From positions 22,183,223-22,247,222 of the forward strand of contig CM038711.1 in NCBI GenBank assembly GCA_021613375.1: a stretch of DNA of 64,000 nucleotides, in the 5' to 3' direction. Source of the DNA: Megaleporinus macrocephalus (Eukaryota > Chordata > Actinopteri > Characiformes > Anostomidae). Position numbers and translations under genes: made by a program. Below, piece after piece: positions 1 through 11,905 of the stretch. The number at the start of each line of letters is the position of its first letter. The stretch's first letter is position 1. A model generated the notes under the pieces. The model was given only the letters and a program-made list of their open reading frames with translations. It was not told the DNA's origin and made no database searches.

Positions 1-600
1 CAGCGGAGCTACTTCTGGAACGTCTCGGAGTCTGTATTGGGTTTACATTCAAAAGGCTTAAGGAAGCTGTGTGTGCCTGCTGCGCTGTGATTGGCTGGTG
101 CTGTGTATTGTGGCATTCTGAATGCAGGCCCGACAGGGCGAGACGTCGGCGCTCTCTCGGGCCGTCTCCACGGACACCAGCGTCACTGCGGATCCTCCCT
201 TCATTCAGCTGTTTACTTTCTAAATAAGCCTCTGTTTGGACTTACATCAGTGGAGAGAGAATATCTAAGAAACCGAGGAAGGAAATTTGGTGGAAAACAA
301 AGGAAAGGGAAAGAAACCCCAGGCGATAGCAGGCTGCCCCCGCACTGTTCCTGCTTACGGTCGGAGCAGAGCGCCGCTTGGCGCCATCGCAATCGGCCAT
401 CCAGGCGGCCTGGCCAGACAGGAGGAGAGAGAGACAAGCGGGTGACGCTCACTAAATGCCAAGTGGAAGGGCCAGTCAGGCAGGCCATGTTTATGTATCT
501 TAGATGGAAGTGATTTGGATTCTGCTCAAAAAAACACAGCGACGACTGAAGGACTGACAAACACCTCCTAAAGTCCTCCAGCAACATTAAAGACTTATGT
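1..600. other. GC-rich CpG-retaining block, possible regulatory DNA
   Basis: The first 500 bases are much richer in G+C and CpG than the AT-rich DNA that follows; CpGs cluster around 140-200 and 355-410. Open frames exist on both strands (91-513 plus, 213-587 minus) but overlap each other, match no family I recognise and have no convincing splice signals. It could be a conserved non-coding element, a CpG-island fragment or an untranslated exon whose gene lies to the left. The sequence alone does not decide. Confidence 0.3.
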
Positions 601-3040
601 AACTTAAACGCATGTAATGTGCTTTAATGATGCCAGTGATTACAGTGACATGCATTCATAGTCATTAATGCCAAACATGGAACAACAAATTAAGTGTGTT
701 TCCCTTTAAGCTTTCAGTCAGCGTTAAAGCAGACCTGAGACCTGCACAATAGAACAACGACTCACTTGCTCCAACATGTATACAGTGAAGTTCACAAGAT
801 CTGAACTAATTAAAGTGCACTTAAAAAGGCGAGTGATTTCATGAACATGTACACGCTGTAAAAATCACACTACTGTCCTTCCACAGTGGTGGGATAATTC
901 TGACTGAGACCCTGCACAGCACTGAAAAAAGGTCATCATTAATTATTTTAATAACAAGAAAGTCTGTAAAACATTTGGTTTCCATGTGATTAAATGCATG
1001 AGATTAAAAATGATCTATTGATGCATTACATTCAACATATTGTGTATGTGGATCACTCTAAGGAACTTTTTCAAAGCCAAAGTTCAAAAGACATATTTCA
1101 GCCCTTTAACTGACTTGGACTTGAACTTGGACTAAAATCCTTTTAAGCAACTCTATACTTTTATTATGCTTATTTAACTAAAACATTAAATGATTAAACT
1201 TTCTATTTTGGCACTATGATCAGAATTTGAGTTTATTTTATGTAGAACTTAAAAGTCTTGTTTTGATAGTGATATAAGGGGCAGCTACTTTGGTAAAATG
1301 TTCCATATTTGTTCAGAAAAAAAAATATTTTACATACATTAACATTGTAATTTACAATAATATTCTGTTTCCTTAAATGACAGTTTATTATTGTGTTTTG
1401 CTGTGAATTCTAGGATATTATGTCCATTCTTAACGTTTGCTGTACAGTTGGAGGGGACAGGGGTTTAAATACACTAATAAGAGAAATAGGTAATAGAAAA
1501 AAGAGCTAGCAACCAATAAGCACATTAGTTTGTCTTTTATGGTCAATAAACATAGCCAGTAGGTTGTTGTTGTGTTGTTATTATCATGTGTTGTAAGCAC
1601 ATCATATGTGTGGATTACTGTAGTTTTACACTTTTGTACATATGGACTATAAACTATTTCCAGTATTACTTCAGATATACAGCAAACCAGACTACTGTCA
1701 GTTTTACAGCATCTTTCTTTGTGTAGAAGTAAACACCATAGTTTGACTGCTCTTTTTAACTGTAAACAACAAATATACAAATATACTTTACCAGGATACA
1801 GATTTTCTTGTTTGACTGCACAGGAACATATGTGTGAAATGTGTAATTGTGTGAGTGTGTTTATGTGAGTGTAAGCATTAAAAGTGAGTCTGTATATGTT
1901 GGTGTGTGGATATTTCCTGACTGCCAGACTAGCGTGTCCTGTCTGTTAAGAGGCTCTGGGGATCTCAGCACAGTCAATTATGCAAATGACCATAGCGCTT
2001 TCCTCAAGTTCATTATTTGTATTACCTGCTTGGCACCCGGTGGTGGAAAATCTTTACACTCAAGCCCATTTGTGAGAATCCAGGCAGGCCAGCGACACTT
2101 AAGCTGGTCACGTCCCTCACTGTTTCAACTCTAACCGCTACTGAAATGAAAACAAACATCTTTGTTTTTATACAGGATGTGGGGTTATAATACGTCCCCA
2201 TATATATTATACTATCAAACAAGTTTACTTTGAAGGACTGAACTTTGTCTGATAGGGCCGTCCCCTCTAAATTATATGAGCTGCTTATGATAAATGGTTT
2301 ATTTAAAATGTCATTACATCTCATAACAACTTACAGCATAGTGCAAACGTCAGAGACACCTTTTCCTTTATTTAGTTGCCAGTCAAAACAGCTACATGTC
2401 ACTGACAATATGTTCCCTTTCACAGAGACACTCATTTTCACACAGGCAAACCCAAACACATCTTACACCTTGCAGATTTTATTCTAATATGCTTCAACAA
2501 TGACTAAATGAGCCTTGTAGTGTGTCTGGCAAGAAGACATAAATGAGAAAAAGGGAAAAAAAGTTTTGAATGCTAATTTGAGGAGACGATAGTAAAGTCC
2601 CATAGTACAGTTACCGTGTTTTGAGATACAAGACTTTTTAATGACAGTGACAGTATAAAAGTACAAATACTACCTGCACAAAAGGCACCTAAGCTCATTA
2701 TTTAAAATCCTTTAGCTTAGCAATCAACTATTTTCACCAGTAAGAACAACAGATATCATTGGAACACATCTAAATACATAATAGAAGTAATATCTTATCT
2801 TGTGCGCCAGTTTGAAGAACAAAGTTTAGTTCCAGGTTTCTCCTGGACGCCCCAGACTTTTTATGAATTAATTAAATTAAATAATACTGGGTTGCAACAA
2901 GGAAAAGCTTGGGAAAGGATAAATAAACACACTGATATGTAAAACCACTATTTACTGTATTAATTTTATTAGATAATATTTGCACAGTACTGTGAGTAAT
3001 GTAATATTTGTTATATATGGAATAACCTAGACCTAAACAG
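601..3040. other. AT-rich DNA, no gene recognised
   Basis: Stop codons are frequent in all frames. The only specific motif noted is a perfect octamer, ATGCAAAT, at about 1980-1987, which can occur by chance. Around 2976 there is a short stretch ending in GCACAGTACTGT that resembles a Tc1-like terminus, too short to call. Confidence 0.6.
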
Positions 3041-3540
3041 TACCCTTACCTTAACATCAGGATTATTTAGATTAAAAGGGTATCGATTGTGCTTGCCTGG
3101 CTTCTTACTTTCCTTTAGTGTAAGTACTCAGCTGCCTGACGTTCCTCATTGGAGCTTCACCCACTTTCTCTGTTACAAGGCGACGTCATCTCGTAACTAG
3201 AAGCTTTAGAAGGTCGGGCCTAAAGACACAGGAGCTCTGACAGAGCATTTCAGATCAGAGCGTGAACACAGATATTTGCTAATATTGAAGCATGTAAATC
3301 TCTTTTAGAAAAACCCCAAAAATACAATGATGAACATTAAACAAGCTCAAGCGACCAACTAAAATCACAGTGACTTACAGGTCTAAGCCTTTTTGTTGCA
3401 AAGTCAGTTTAAATGTAAACAACACTGTCTTGGAGGTAACTGAAGGTAACTGAAGTTCATTCACCTTAGTAGTAAGTTAAGAGAACAGTAATCTGTGTCT
3501 TACATTCAGTTAAAATACTGTTTGAAGGGCTGAAAACTTC

Positions 3541-4060
3541 AAGGCAGGCAGGTTTTTAACTTCAAAGCTAAACTCATTTTCCACAGTGTGCGTGAAAAAC
3601 AGAGAGAGAGCTGGGAAGCCGAGCAGTGAGTGCGGCAGCACTGAAGAGAAAAATCAGCAGTAATGATTTGAAACAGGAAGAGAGTGGCGTCAGTAGAATC
3701 TGGAGATAAGAGCGTCGCGCTGCATACACAAACACACGGCTCAGCGGCCCTGTGGCACACACAGCTACAGGCGCCCCTCAAACAGCACTGTCCTCACACC
3801 CAGACTGGGCCCCGGACCCACACACACACACACACACACAGAGATCCGCCTGTCTGATCTGCTGCCCCTCGACTCCACGGGTTTAGCTCCGTTTAAACAC
3901 ACAGAGGCGTCTGTGCTTTCAGTGGCTGCAGCGGCTCTGAGAGTTTTCTCACACACCTCGCCAGGCTGGAAGACACGCTCATCCACCGAAGAGCAGCTAA
4001 TCAGTAACAAGGAGCAGCCTCTGTGGTACGATGGCTAATATAAGAGGTGAAGTACAGGGT
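3541..4060. other. GC-rich block with CA repeat, possibly promoter or 5' exon
   Basis: This stretch carries many CpGs and a (CA)11 tract at 3819-3840. It ends at an ATG at 4031 with A at -3 and G at +4, followed 18 bases later by GAG|GTGAAGT, which fits a splice donor. The coding stretch before that donor would be only five or six codons (MANIR...), so this is a weak exon hypothesis. A non-coding regulatory block is equally likely. Confidence 0.2.
3819..3840. repeat. (CA)11 microsatellite
   Basis: Uninterrupted CA dinucleotide tract read directly. Confidence 0.95.
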
Positions 4061-4309
4061 CTTTGTTTACACACAGTCATGAGAGAAAACAGAACAATGA
4101 TTAGAACTCACACACATACACATTTGTTTTTATACAATGTCAGAATGTGGTGTCATACATGTATTATACAATACTGTATCCAGCATTCATTTATTGAATA
4201 TTTCAATATTTTCATACTGAAGACTTCATTAAGAAAGGAAAGAAAGGGAAAGGAAATAAAAGAAAGGAATAGACAGAGAACAGAAAATAAGTGACAAGGA
4301 GTTTCTATA

Positions 4310-4735
4310 TATCTTCACTGTCCAAAGAAATATAAATACTTCCAAAATAGTAACTTTACAAGAGAGCTCAAAAACATGCTCCACTTCCAAAATAAGTTAA
4401 TGTAAAGAGGTGTAATTCCGAATGATGTGGGAGCATTTCTATTCATGTGGGATATGGGAACGTTCATCATGAAACTTTCACAGCATATAAAAGCAGCTAT
4501 CTTGTTCAAATGATATAGAAAAATGAAAATCCGTAAAAAACATGGAACAGCGATGTTTTATATATTGTCGCTGTTCAATGAAAAACATCTCACTTTTGTG
4601 GATTTGGGGTTTTCTACATCATTTGAACACACCAATCGTTTAAATTGCATGATGATTGGCCCAATAGAAGTGCTCCAAAACAGCTTGAAAAAAATTCTGG
4701 TTCCATTGACTTACATTGAAAGTACAGTATGTTTT
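4310..4735 (-). repeat. dispersed repeat, family A copy 1
   Basis: Read on the minus strand, 4620-4730 contains ATGTAAGTCAATGGAACCA followed by an AATT/T-rich run and then ATTGGGCCA. The same order appears on the plus strand at about 31650-31710. A second similarity (tccaaa...aactt(t/c)acaagag) lies at the left side of both. The two are therefore diverged copies of one interspersed element in opposite orientations. No coding capacity is seen. The class is unknown; the partly palindromic arrangement suggests a non-autonomous DNA element. Confidence 0.55.
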
Positions 4736-5225
4736 TGTTCTCTCCTGTAAAGGGTTTTGTTCTCTCCTTTAAGGGAGTGTTTCCTTGTCACTGTCGCACT
4801 TGGTCATTTGAGGCAATGTTTTCTTGAGTTTTCAAACCTGTAGTTCAAAAAAGATCAAAGATATCGTTCATCTCTGAAAGCGTAAAAACGTAACAAAAAC
4901 GTAACCATTAGAAAAACAATACTTTAAGTTTTAAATGTTGTAAGAGAGAAGAAACTCAATCTCCATCCTTACAGTCTCTCTATCCTTCTACTGTGAGAAT
5001 ACTCCTAGAACTCCATACATCTGAAAGGACGTGTAGCAAATAGAAAATTAAACAGATCAATTAAACAAATCTTTTGTGAACATCCAGAACAATGGACTGA
5101 CCACACCATTGTCCAGCTCTCAACATCAATAAATGTGTTAGAGAATACTTGGATTGTGAGATGAAAAACTGCAAACAGCTTCTAAGACTGAACTACCCTG
5201 TAATAATAATAATTACTATTTATGT
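4736..5225. other. AT-rich DNA, nothing recognised
   Basis: No motif, repeat match or credible open frame was found here. Confidence 0.5.
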
Positions 5226-5229
5226 AAAA

Positions 5230-6730
5230 GAGAACAGCGGCGTGAGAGCCAGCAGCACCTGAACCCCACCTGAAGAACTAGCAAGTTAGCCGTTTGCTAA
5301 CCTCGCCACATCTCACGTATTCTTTTCTCTGTTTATTCCCTCCCTCTCTCAGAGCAAGCACCATAGCGTCTGCAGGACAACAAGTCCTCCAGCTGCTGAG
5401 CAGAGCTGATATGGCTGGACCGGCAGATCTCTGCCCTCCTGAAGAAACAGGACCAGCTCCTTTGGTGGCCAACTTGAGACCACCTGGGAAGCCTTACTGT
5501 TGGCGGTTGCTCCGGTCTTGTCCCTCCTCACACCAGGAGTCGCCAACTGCACGACAGACCCGCACGCCTAATTCTAGGAATGCCAATGCCCCCGAAGGCT
5601 CAGCAGGCCCTCACCACCTTCACCTCCTTCAACTAATTCTCGGCCCTCAGCTCACCGCCCATACCTACGCACACATGGCATCTCGGCCCCTATTGCCTGC
5701 CCCAGTGCCCCAGACCTTGTCACCTGCCCTAGAGCCCTGGACCTCTGCGCCTGCCCCGGTATCCTGGACCTCTGCACCTGCCCCAGCACCCTGGACCTCT
5801 GCACCTGCCCCAGCACCCTGGACTTCTGCGCCTGCCCCAGCGCCCTGGACCTCTGCACAGTGTTATTAGTTGTTCTATTGTGCATAATATTAAACTAACT
5901 GGTGCCATGTTCTAGACTTAGCCAGGCGTCTACCTTCGGCTACCAAATGCAATGCTTAAGAGACCGTGGTCATTCACATTGTGACCAATGACATCTCTGC
6001 CTGGTGTAGCGAGGTCCTGAAGAAGCACTACTGTTCGTTGCTGGACACCGCAAGGAAGGCAACGGATACCAGGAGGATCATCTCCGGCCCCCTTCCAACT
6101 TACAGAAGAGGATTGAGCGCTTCAGCAGACTCTACACGCTGCAGTCCTGGCTCTGCGGTTGGTGTGCTGTTAACAGTGTAGGCTACAACTGGTGGACAAC
6201 TGGTCTTCGTTCTGTGGACAAAGAGACGTTACCCACATGCAATTATAATGTCCTGAATTAAACACTAATTCAGAAATTCTCAAACAGTTTGTCTAGATAA
6301 CTTAATTAATAAACAAATATCAGACCCAGTGTCTAATTGCAGCATCTGTGAACTAAGGTTTGATTTGTTTAATATAAGATTACTCAACTGTAAGGCTCTC
6401 ATTGGCTCTCATTATTAAAATGATAAAATAACTTCTCACAACATTGATGTGCTATGTCTTACAGAAACATGAATTAAACCTGATGAATAGCTCGCTAACT
6501 CAGTTCTTATCTGCATATAAAAAAATTCCAATCTGGTTTTAGGCCCCTCCACAGCACAGAGACGGCTCTAGTTATGATAACAAAGGCTGTTCTTCTGGCC
6601 TCTGATCAGGGCCATGTATCTCTACTGGTACTACTTGATCTAAGTGGAGCTTTTGACACAGATTAGAAAACATAGTTGGAATCACAGGAATAGCATTATC
6701 CTGGTTTACCTCCTATTTTTTTGCCCTTTT
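5230..6730 (+). pseudogene. decayed L2/CR1-like LINE (ORF1 esterase, partial EN and RT)
   Basis: This is a non-LTR retrotransposon remnant. A frame open from about 5294 to 5869 is Pro/Ala-rich and ends in a 27-bp tandem repeat; it probably represents the variable N-terminal part of ORF1. At 5966-6110 the translation contains VVIHIVTNDIS, SEVLKKHYCSLLDTAR and ISGPLPTYRRG, as in the SGNH/GDSL-type esterase found in ORF1 of L2/CR1 fish LINEs. The frame then shifts and continues as ERFSRLYTLQSWL. At 6375-6486 an endonuclease-like start ends in DVLCLTET, with stops. At 6529-6660 reverse transcriptase motif A appears as [15 protein letters not shown] and [13 protein letters not shown]. The endonuclease and RT pieces are only about 40 bases apart, so most of the endonuclease and the N-terminal RT are deleted. 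The 3' part (RT catalytic FADD box, tail) is missing. Certainly inactive. Confidence 0.85.
5738..5857 (+). repeat. 27-bp minisatellite, about 4.4 units
   Basis: Units start at 5738, 5765, 5792 and 5819, with a partial fifth at 5846. The unit begins TGGACCTCTGC and ends CCAGCACCC. A multiple of three keeps the frame open, giving a nine-residue repeat of the form WTSAPAPAP. Units two and three are identical; others differ at a few positions. A degenerate unit may precede the array. Confidence 0.95.
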
Positions 6731-6754
6731 ATATACTAAAACACACACACTCTT

Positions 6755-7027
6755 TCTTTTTCTCACTTTCTCTTTTCCACACACACTAACAGGTTGGTTA
6801 CTGTAAATTTTAAGGCTATTTCTTAGACTTCCATTTATTTTCTGGAGACTTGCACAAACCTTAACTGTAACTAATATCAACCTAACCCTAACCCTTACCC
6901 AACCTGTCTCCTCACCCCACCCATAACCTTACCCTGACCTTTAAATTAGACAATAAATAAAAGGTCCTCACACTGTGAGTATATGACCAGGTATTGGTAC
7001 TCACAATGTGGCATAAACCTGGTACAC

Positions 7028-7089
<62 letters not shown>

Positions 7090-7110
7090 TGCAGCGCTCT
7101 GAACTGCCCT
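6755..7110. repeat. interspersed repeat with telomere-like and CA tracts
   Basis: The stretch contains CCTAACCCTAACCC at about 6880-6895 and further degenerate copies to 6940, then a segment on bracketing themes of cacaatgtg/cactgtgag and cataaacctggta, then a long CA tract. This order resembles a dispersed repeat seen in several fish genomes, so the telomere-like motif is probably part of a repeat and not a former chromosome end. Confidence 0.5.
7024..7086. repeat. (CA)n microsatellite, about 63 bp
   Basis: CA tract broken once by an AA at about 7047; read directly. It is one of the longest CA tracts here and likely polymorphic. Confidence 0.95.
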
Positions 7111-7767
7111 GCACCCCCCCAGGCTGTGTAAATGTCATTTAAGCTCAACTCCAGAGGAACTAATTAACAACAAAGCCTCTCAACTCCGTTATTATTTTTC
7201 CTATCCAGAGCAGCTGGAAGAAGTATTTACGAAAATTAATCTTGACTGAAAACAAAGAGTGGCCTGTTTTCTGTCCTCTAACCTGGGAGGCCATGTGACA
7301 AAGTGCCACTGACCGCTATGGGCCTTTCAAACCTGATACTGCATGACTAAGAGCAAGCACTGCTACACTCCACTACACCGTTCCACAGAGGACACATGAG
7401 CAAGCTGTACATACACACAAACACACAGTCACTCACTCAGACACACAGTAGAAAGCAGAGAGAATGCTAAATTAAGACTGGAATCCCATCAAAGGAATCG
7501 CAGACATCCTATACAGCCCTTGGAAGGGCCTCTGTTTCAGTGGCTGGACACTGTTCAGAAATGTAAGGTGGGCGTGAGCATGTGAGAGATGAGGATGATG
7601 ATGCCACACTGACATTCATCATCCGCCATAACTCACTTGGAACCAACTGTAGAGAAACGAGTAGCTCGCGCCAAAAACATTTACTGAACTTAATATAATT
7701 ATGCCACACCATCTGTCTCTAAATAGATTCTTAAAGGGCCAATTTCATGGAAACTTGTTTAAAAATA
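7111..7767. other. no gene recognised
   Basis: Mixed-composition DNA with short CA-rich spots near 7410-7450. No repeat copy or coding frame could be supported. Confidence 0.5.
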
Positions 7768-8115
7768 AAATACAGTGGCATGTATGAAAACCTTCTCCAA
7801 GTAGTCGAGTCGTGTTGTAGATTTTGAGGAGTGTTTATGATCATTATCCTGTTGTAGTAGGCAAGCTTGTCATCTTTTTTACAGATTGTCTACTATGGCT
7901 GGAATTTAATTGAATCTATTCTTCCAGTGCCATTAGTGGCAAAGCATGATTAAGTTATCGGCCCCTGTGCTCAACAGTTAAAGAGGTGTTTTATTCATGA
8001 AATACTTCACTCCTTTTTCAATAAACATACTTTTAATCAATGCGGTCAGAAACTTTAATCACAATAGTCCAAAAGACATATTTCCAAAATCAACCCCTTC
8101 AAATGCAACCCCCTC
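7768..8115 (-). pseudogene. Tc1-like transposase remnant
   Basis: On the minus strand the segment between about 7790 and 7885 reads ACLLQQDNDHKHSSKST, the block around the second catalytic Asp of Tc1/mariner-type transposases (usually LLQQDNDPKHT). Upstream on the same strand (7900-8080) pieces of the preceding domain appear: a KYVY...KR-like stretch, a VEHRGR block in place of the usual HGGG block, and an LNHAL...MALEE*IQLN stretch. Stops and frame changes run throughout. The plus-strand sequence at 7769, acagtggcatgtatg, looks like a worn Tc1-type terminus, which would make the left edge the 3' end of the element. The other end was not found. Inactive. Confidence 0.7.
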
Positions 8116-8400
8116 CCCCACCACTTTACATCAAACGGTTGTACATTCAATGAAAAGGACAGCTGCTCTTCTTGAAAGACGTAGAAATACAATGCTATTA
8201 CTACAAAACTATTAAATAGGTACAACAATGTACTAAATGTATTACCTTTGTTTAAAAGGTAACCAAAATTCAACAGCATATTCTCAGTTTGTACGTCAGC
8301 TGGGCGCTTGTTGTGCCGAGTGAAGTGAGGTGAGGAGAAACAGTAACTTTCTATGAATGTGTTATGACAGTCAACAGTGCAACAATAGGAACACTTTCAT
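8116..8400. other. no gene recognised
   Basis: AT-rich DNA; nothing identified. Confidence 0.5.
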
Positions 8401-8700
8401 TACCATTTCCGTCTTTGTCCACATGGACCATTAAACGCTAAAGCGTCTTTGTATTCCTCCCTCCAATGGCTGAATTCACATTAGCCAAAGACGCAGCAGT
8501 GAGTTCAGTGAAACATGAAGAGGCGTTTGGAGAGCGGGCCAATGATGAAAAGCTGCGGGGAGCGTTCTGGCACATAACAGAGAACACAGGATGATTTCGA
8601 GACGGGTTAATAAATGCAGCCCGTGGGGCACTCTTTTCCACCTTCTCTCTCGCTGTCTCTGAATGTGAACTCATGTTGGCCATCATTATGCTGCTAGCAG
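8400..8700. other. GC-rich block, candidate conserved non-coding element
   Basis: Higher G+C with retained CpGs (for example around 8445, 8525-8570, 8600), low simple-repeat content and no match to the repeats in this window. Overlapping frames show no family motif. Candidate only. Confidence 0.25.
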
Positions 8701-10090
8701 CCTTAAAACAGATTCTATTATGCGTAAATATTCAAAACATGCACATAGTCCACAAACACTCAGTACCAGTGAAATCAGCTTTCCATGTTTTCACATTAAG
8801 CTGTGAAATCATTTCTACAGGAGGCTTTGTCCTAATATTTCCTGCTTTTTATTACAGGCAGCATATACAGACAGTCTGACACATGAGCTAAATCAGGTGT
8901 GTCTAATCTCATCTCGTTTGTGCTCCTGGAATAAACATCTGCAGCCATGCTGACTCAAATTGAACAAACATCTTCAGAGGTGTAGAGGTATGCTGCCATT
9001 TTGCTTCTTTAACTAAAGAAGTTCAGCAGCTTAGTTGTAAAATCTTAAAATTTCAAATTTCCTCCTGAATTCAACTACTAGCCTTTGTGTAAAAGTATGT
9101 ATCAAAAACAGTCAGATTGATTTTTTTTACAAAAGCATGTTTTAACCTCAGTTGTTGGTTTTTCTTACATTACCACCTCTTTAAGACTGATTGATTGTGT
9201 TGTATTGTGCCTAATTCAAAACTGGTGTGGTGTTGGTTTTAGTGACAGCCCAGATGTGCTGAACATAAAACAGACCGTTTTTAAACTTTAGTTTTCATAT
9301 GACGGCCATAAGGACTGGAGAGAAATTACAAGTTTAAAACCTTAACAATGTTTTCATTCAGTATCAAACAAAATCAAACAAAAAAGCAAATCATGTACTG
9401 GTATCGAGCACTGGCACTCAAGGTTTCAGTATCAGAACTGACATTAGAAATCTTGTAATAATAATAACATAGTGATGATAGAAAATGTAAAATTAGGATT
9501 TTGTCATGAATTTTGTAAGTAGTTACTTAATTATTTTCACGTTAGATTTTATTAGAGTTCAAGTTAAACGATCGGACTGTTCTCAGTTTGTTTCAAAATC
9601 AATAAATGACACAGATATGAGAACTGTGTCGATATAAATATGCGTTCCTTCTGCAAAGCAAATCTGCACACAGAATAACATGAAATTTGAATGAAGACTT
9701 CACTTCTTCATATGTGGAGTTGGCTGAAAGTTTAGAACCATTCACACTTAACAAAATTTCTTCACTTCTTAAAGAAGAGTTATAAGTAAGAAATATCTAT
9801 GTGGCAAGAGAAGATGCTTTTGTAACAGCTGGCAGTCTCAATTCATTGCTTCCACAGCTATTCAACACCAAGTCCAACGTTAGTCCATGCATTAAAGCCA
9901 TACTGTGGCTGGTGATCGATCGAGGCCTTGCTGTTTTTCATTATAATCATAGGAGCCCACAGCTGTAGCTAATCCAATAGCTCTTCTACTGCCGAGGGAG
10001 GAACTGCTTTGGCCCTTGTGCTGGACACACACTGAGGGCAGTTAAACTGGGTCAACAGCACACAACCTCAACCCTTACTCTGATGAGCCA
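8701..10090. other. AT-rich DNA, no gene recognised
   Basis: No coding frame over 70 codons and no recognisable element. Moderate-composition DNA from 9830 to 10080 could be an extension of the GC-rich block to the right. Confidence 0.5.
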
Positions 10091-10091
10091 G

Positions 10092-10200
10092 GAGAGACAG
10101 AGCGAAGGAGATAGGGAGTGAGAGAATAAAAGAGAGAGAGAGAGGGCAAAGGAGAGAGAGAGAGAAAGAGAGGGAAAAGAGAAAGATGAGGAAAAAGAGC
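10092..10200. repeat. GA-rich purine tract
   Basis: Interrupted GA/GGA repeats, with a clean (GA) run at about 10132-10144. Confidence 0.85.
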
Positions 10201-10204
10201 ACAG

Positions 10205-10620
10205 CAGCAAGGCTGCAATCTAGGAGGCTGTAATTACAGCTCTGCTCGTCCTCCGTGATTGCGGCCCTGCGTTTCCCAAACCGGTGGTAAAAATAAGGCT
10301 GAATCTGGTGGGCCTGTTGGCAGATCTACCCACGAGGCCAGCTCTGCCCTGACCAGAAGAAAATGATTAAGCTCACTCTTTCTTGGAAACACGGAGGTCA
10401 GGGATTAGAGACAGGCATGAACTTTGGCAAATTCAGAACAGGGAGGCCATTTTCAGCAGCGGCTGATTGACAACCTGTGAAATGTAGCTGAAGATCATTC
10501 TTGCATGAGGATGGGAGTCTGTCCCTGAACACTGTCTTCTTACTGCCCACGGGGCATTGAAAACATGCCATGATCCTTCATCCCACTGAAAAATGCAATT
10601 CAAACCTGTAACCAATCTTC
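10205..10620. other. GC-rich block, candidate conserved non-coding element
   Basis: A homeodomain-type core (gtaattac near 10231) sits in unique-looking sequence with CpGs (10248-10285). No coding frame is convincing. The composition contrasts with the AT-rich flanks. Confidence 0.25.
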
Positions 10621-10744
10621 ATACTCGAATCTGAAAGCATGTTTAAAATGTGGGTCAGAGAACTTTTATTAGCCTACCATTGTATAAAAAACTGATGTCT
10701 ATCTGCACATCATCATTTTCTTGGTGCATCAAAATTGAGACACT

Positions 10745-11350
10745 TAAAGGTGCACACTGTAAGTTTTAGGGATTTGGAGACCTCTCTGGTGGAAAAGCCT
10801 TATTGCACATGGTCTACTATTGTCATCATATCTCCATCAATATAATGTTAATTTTGATTAATGGCCTAAACATTGAGCCGGACCTTATTTTTGAGTCTGT
10901 GTGTGATGTTTATAGGCAAAGATGCATGATGTGATCCAAAAACTCAAAATCTAAGCCAACACCTCTGACTTTTAAATGATTATTTTAGGCCTCCCATAAT
11001 GCAGCAGTACAGAATTTTTTTTTCCTGACTCAGTAATGGCACTTCTTTAGGTTTAAACAAAAATCCTACAATGCAACAACAGTGGGGGCTGCAGTGAGTA
11101 ACTGCTATAAAAAAATAACCACAAAATTATAACTTTAAGTTAATTGCTGATACCTGGCTCCACTGTGATATCAAAACTATATATCTGCATTTTCTTTTAC
11201 ATCATCTAATCCCAGCAGCTGCCCTTTTTGGTGTGGGAACATTTCAGGATGAATAAACCAATAGAAACCGCCTGAAATTATTTGGAATAAAACCTTATAA
11301 CGTCAGCTTATATTAGGTTAAGAATTTCTGTATAGAAAGCTACCATTGTT
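10745..11350 (+). repeat. dispersed repeat, family B copy 1
   Basis: The start of this stretch shares GGAGACCTCTCTGGTGGAAA exactly with the reverse complement of 63171-63190, and the flanking bases (aaggtgcacactgtaag... versus aagctacactatgtcag...) also align. The right boundary is uncertain: the DNA to about 11350 has the look of non-autonomous repeat DNA, but only the first 60 bases are backed by a second copy. Confidence 0.5.
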
Positions 11351-11399
11351 GAGATGCATGATTGTTAGGACAGTGGTGATATGTTCTGTGGTCCTGACT

Positions 11400-11905
11400 G
11401 CTATTGAAACCATGTTTTAGTTTAAAGCGGAGCCCACCTTCCGAATGGCAAAGTCAGTCTTCTTGGTATCTTCATGGTTCCCTTCAAAACCTCAGGTCAG
11501 CAGCTCTGCCTCGGTCTGCAGGGGTGTAGTTTCACTCTGGCCATATTAAGGCTCAGGCCTGTGTTTAATGCGTCCTCTGGCTTGGCTGAAAGACCAAAAT
11601 GATTCACCGCGATGGAAACCGCTAATACAAGTCACCATTTGAATAATCATCAATTATGCATGCGAGCTCTCAGACTTGTTATGGCGGACTGGTAAACATA
11701 AACTGAGTCATTTCCCTCTCATGCTCCTCGGCTGGGAGACAATCGGGCTGTCTCCATCCTGTCCACTCTTTAATAGCTGCGGGCAGCTTTTGGACATCGC
11801 TCAGTAAACACTGTCTGCATCTCAGCGCACCCTAAGAAACATTACAGGCTTTTTTAAATGCACACCCCCACCTCCGCACTGAAATCGTAGCACTGCTCCG
11901 GGGAA
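11400..11905. other. GC-richer block, candidate conserved non-coding element
   Basis: Contains cgatggaaaccgc, aattatgcatgcgag and other unique-looking, CpG-bearing sequence, without simple repeats or coding frames. Its resemblance to vertebrate developmental enhancers is a judgement of composition only. Confidence 0.25.

Noticed and set aside
213..587. 124-codon minus frame opposite a 140-codon plus frame
   Set aside because: Two long opposing frames in GC-rich DNA without motifs point to composition.
6876..6902. Interstitial telomere as evidence of chromosome fusion
   Set aside because: Only two exact hexamers, in a context that looks like a dispersed fish repeat.
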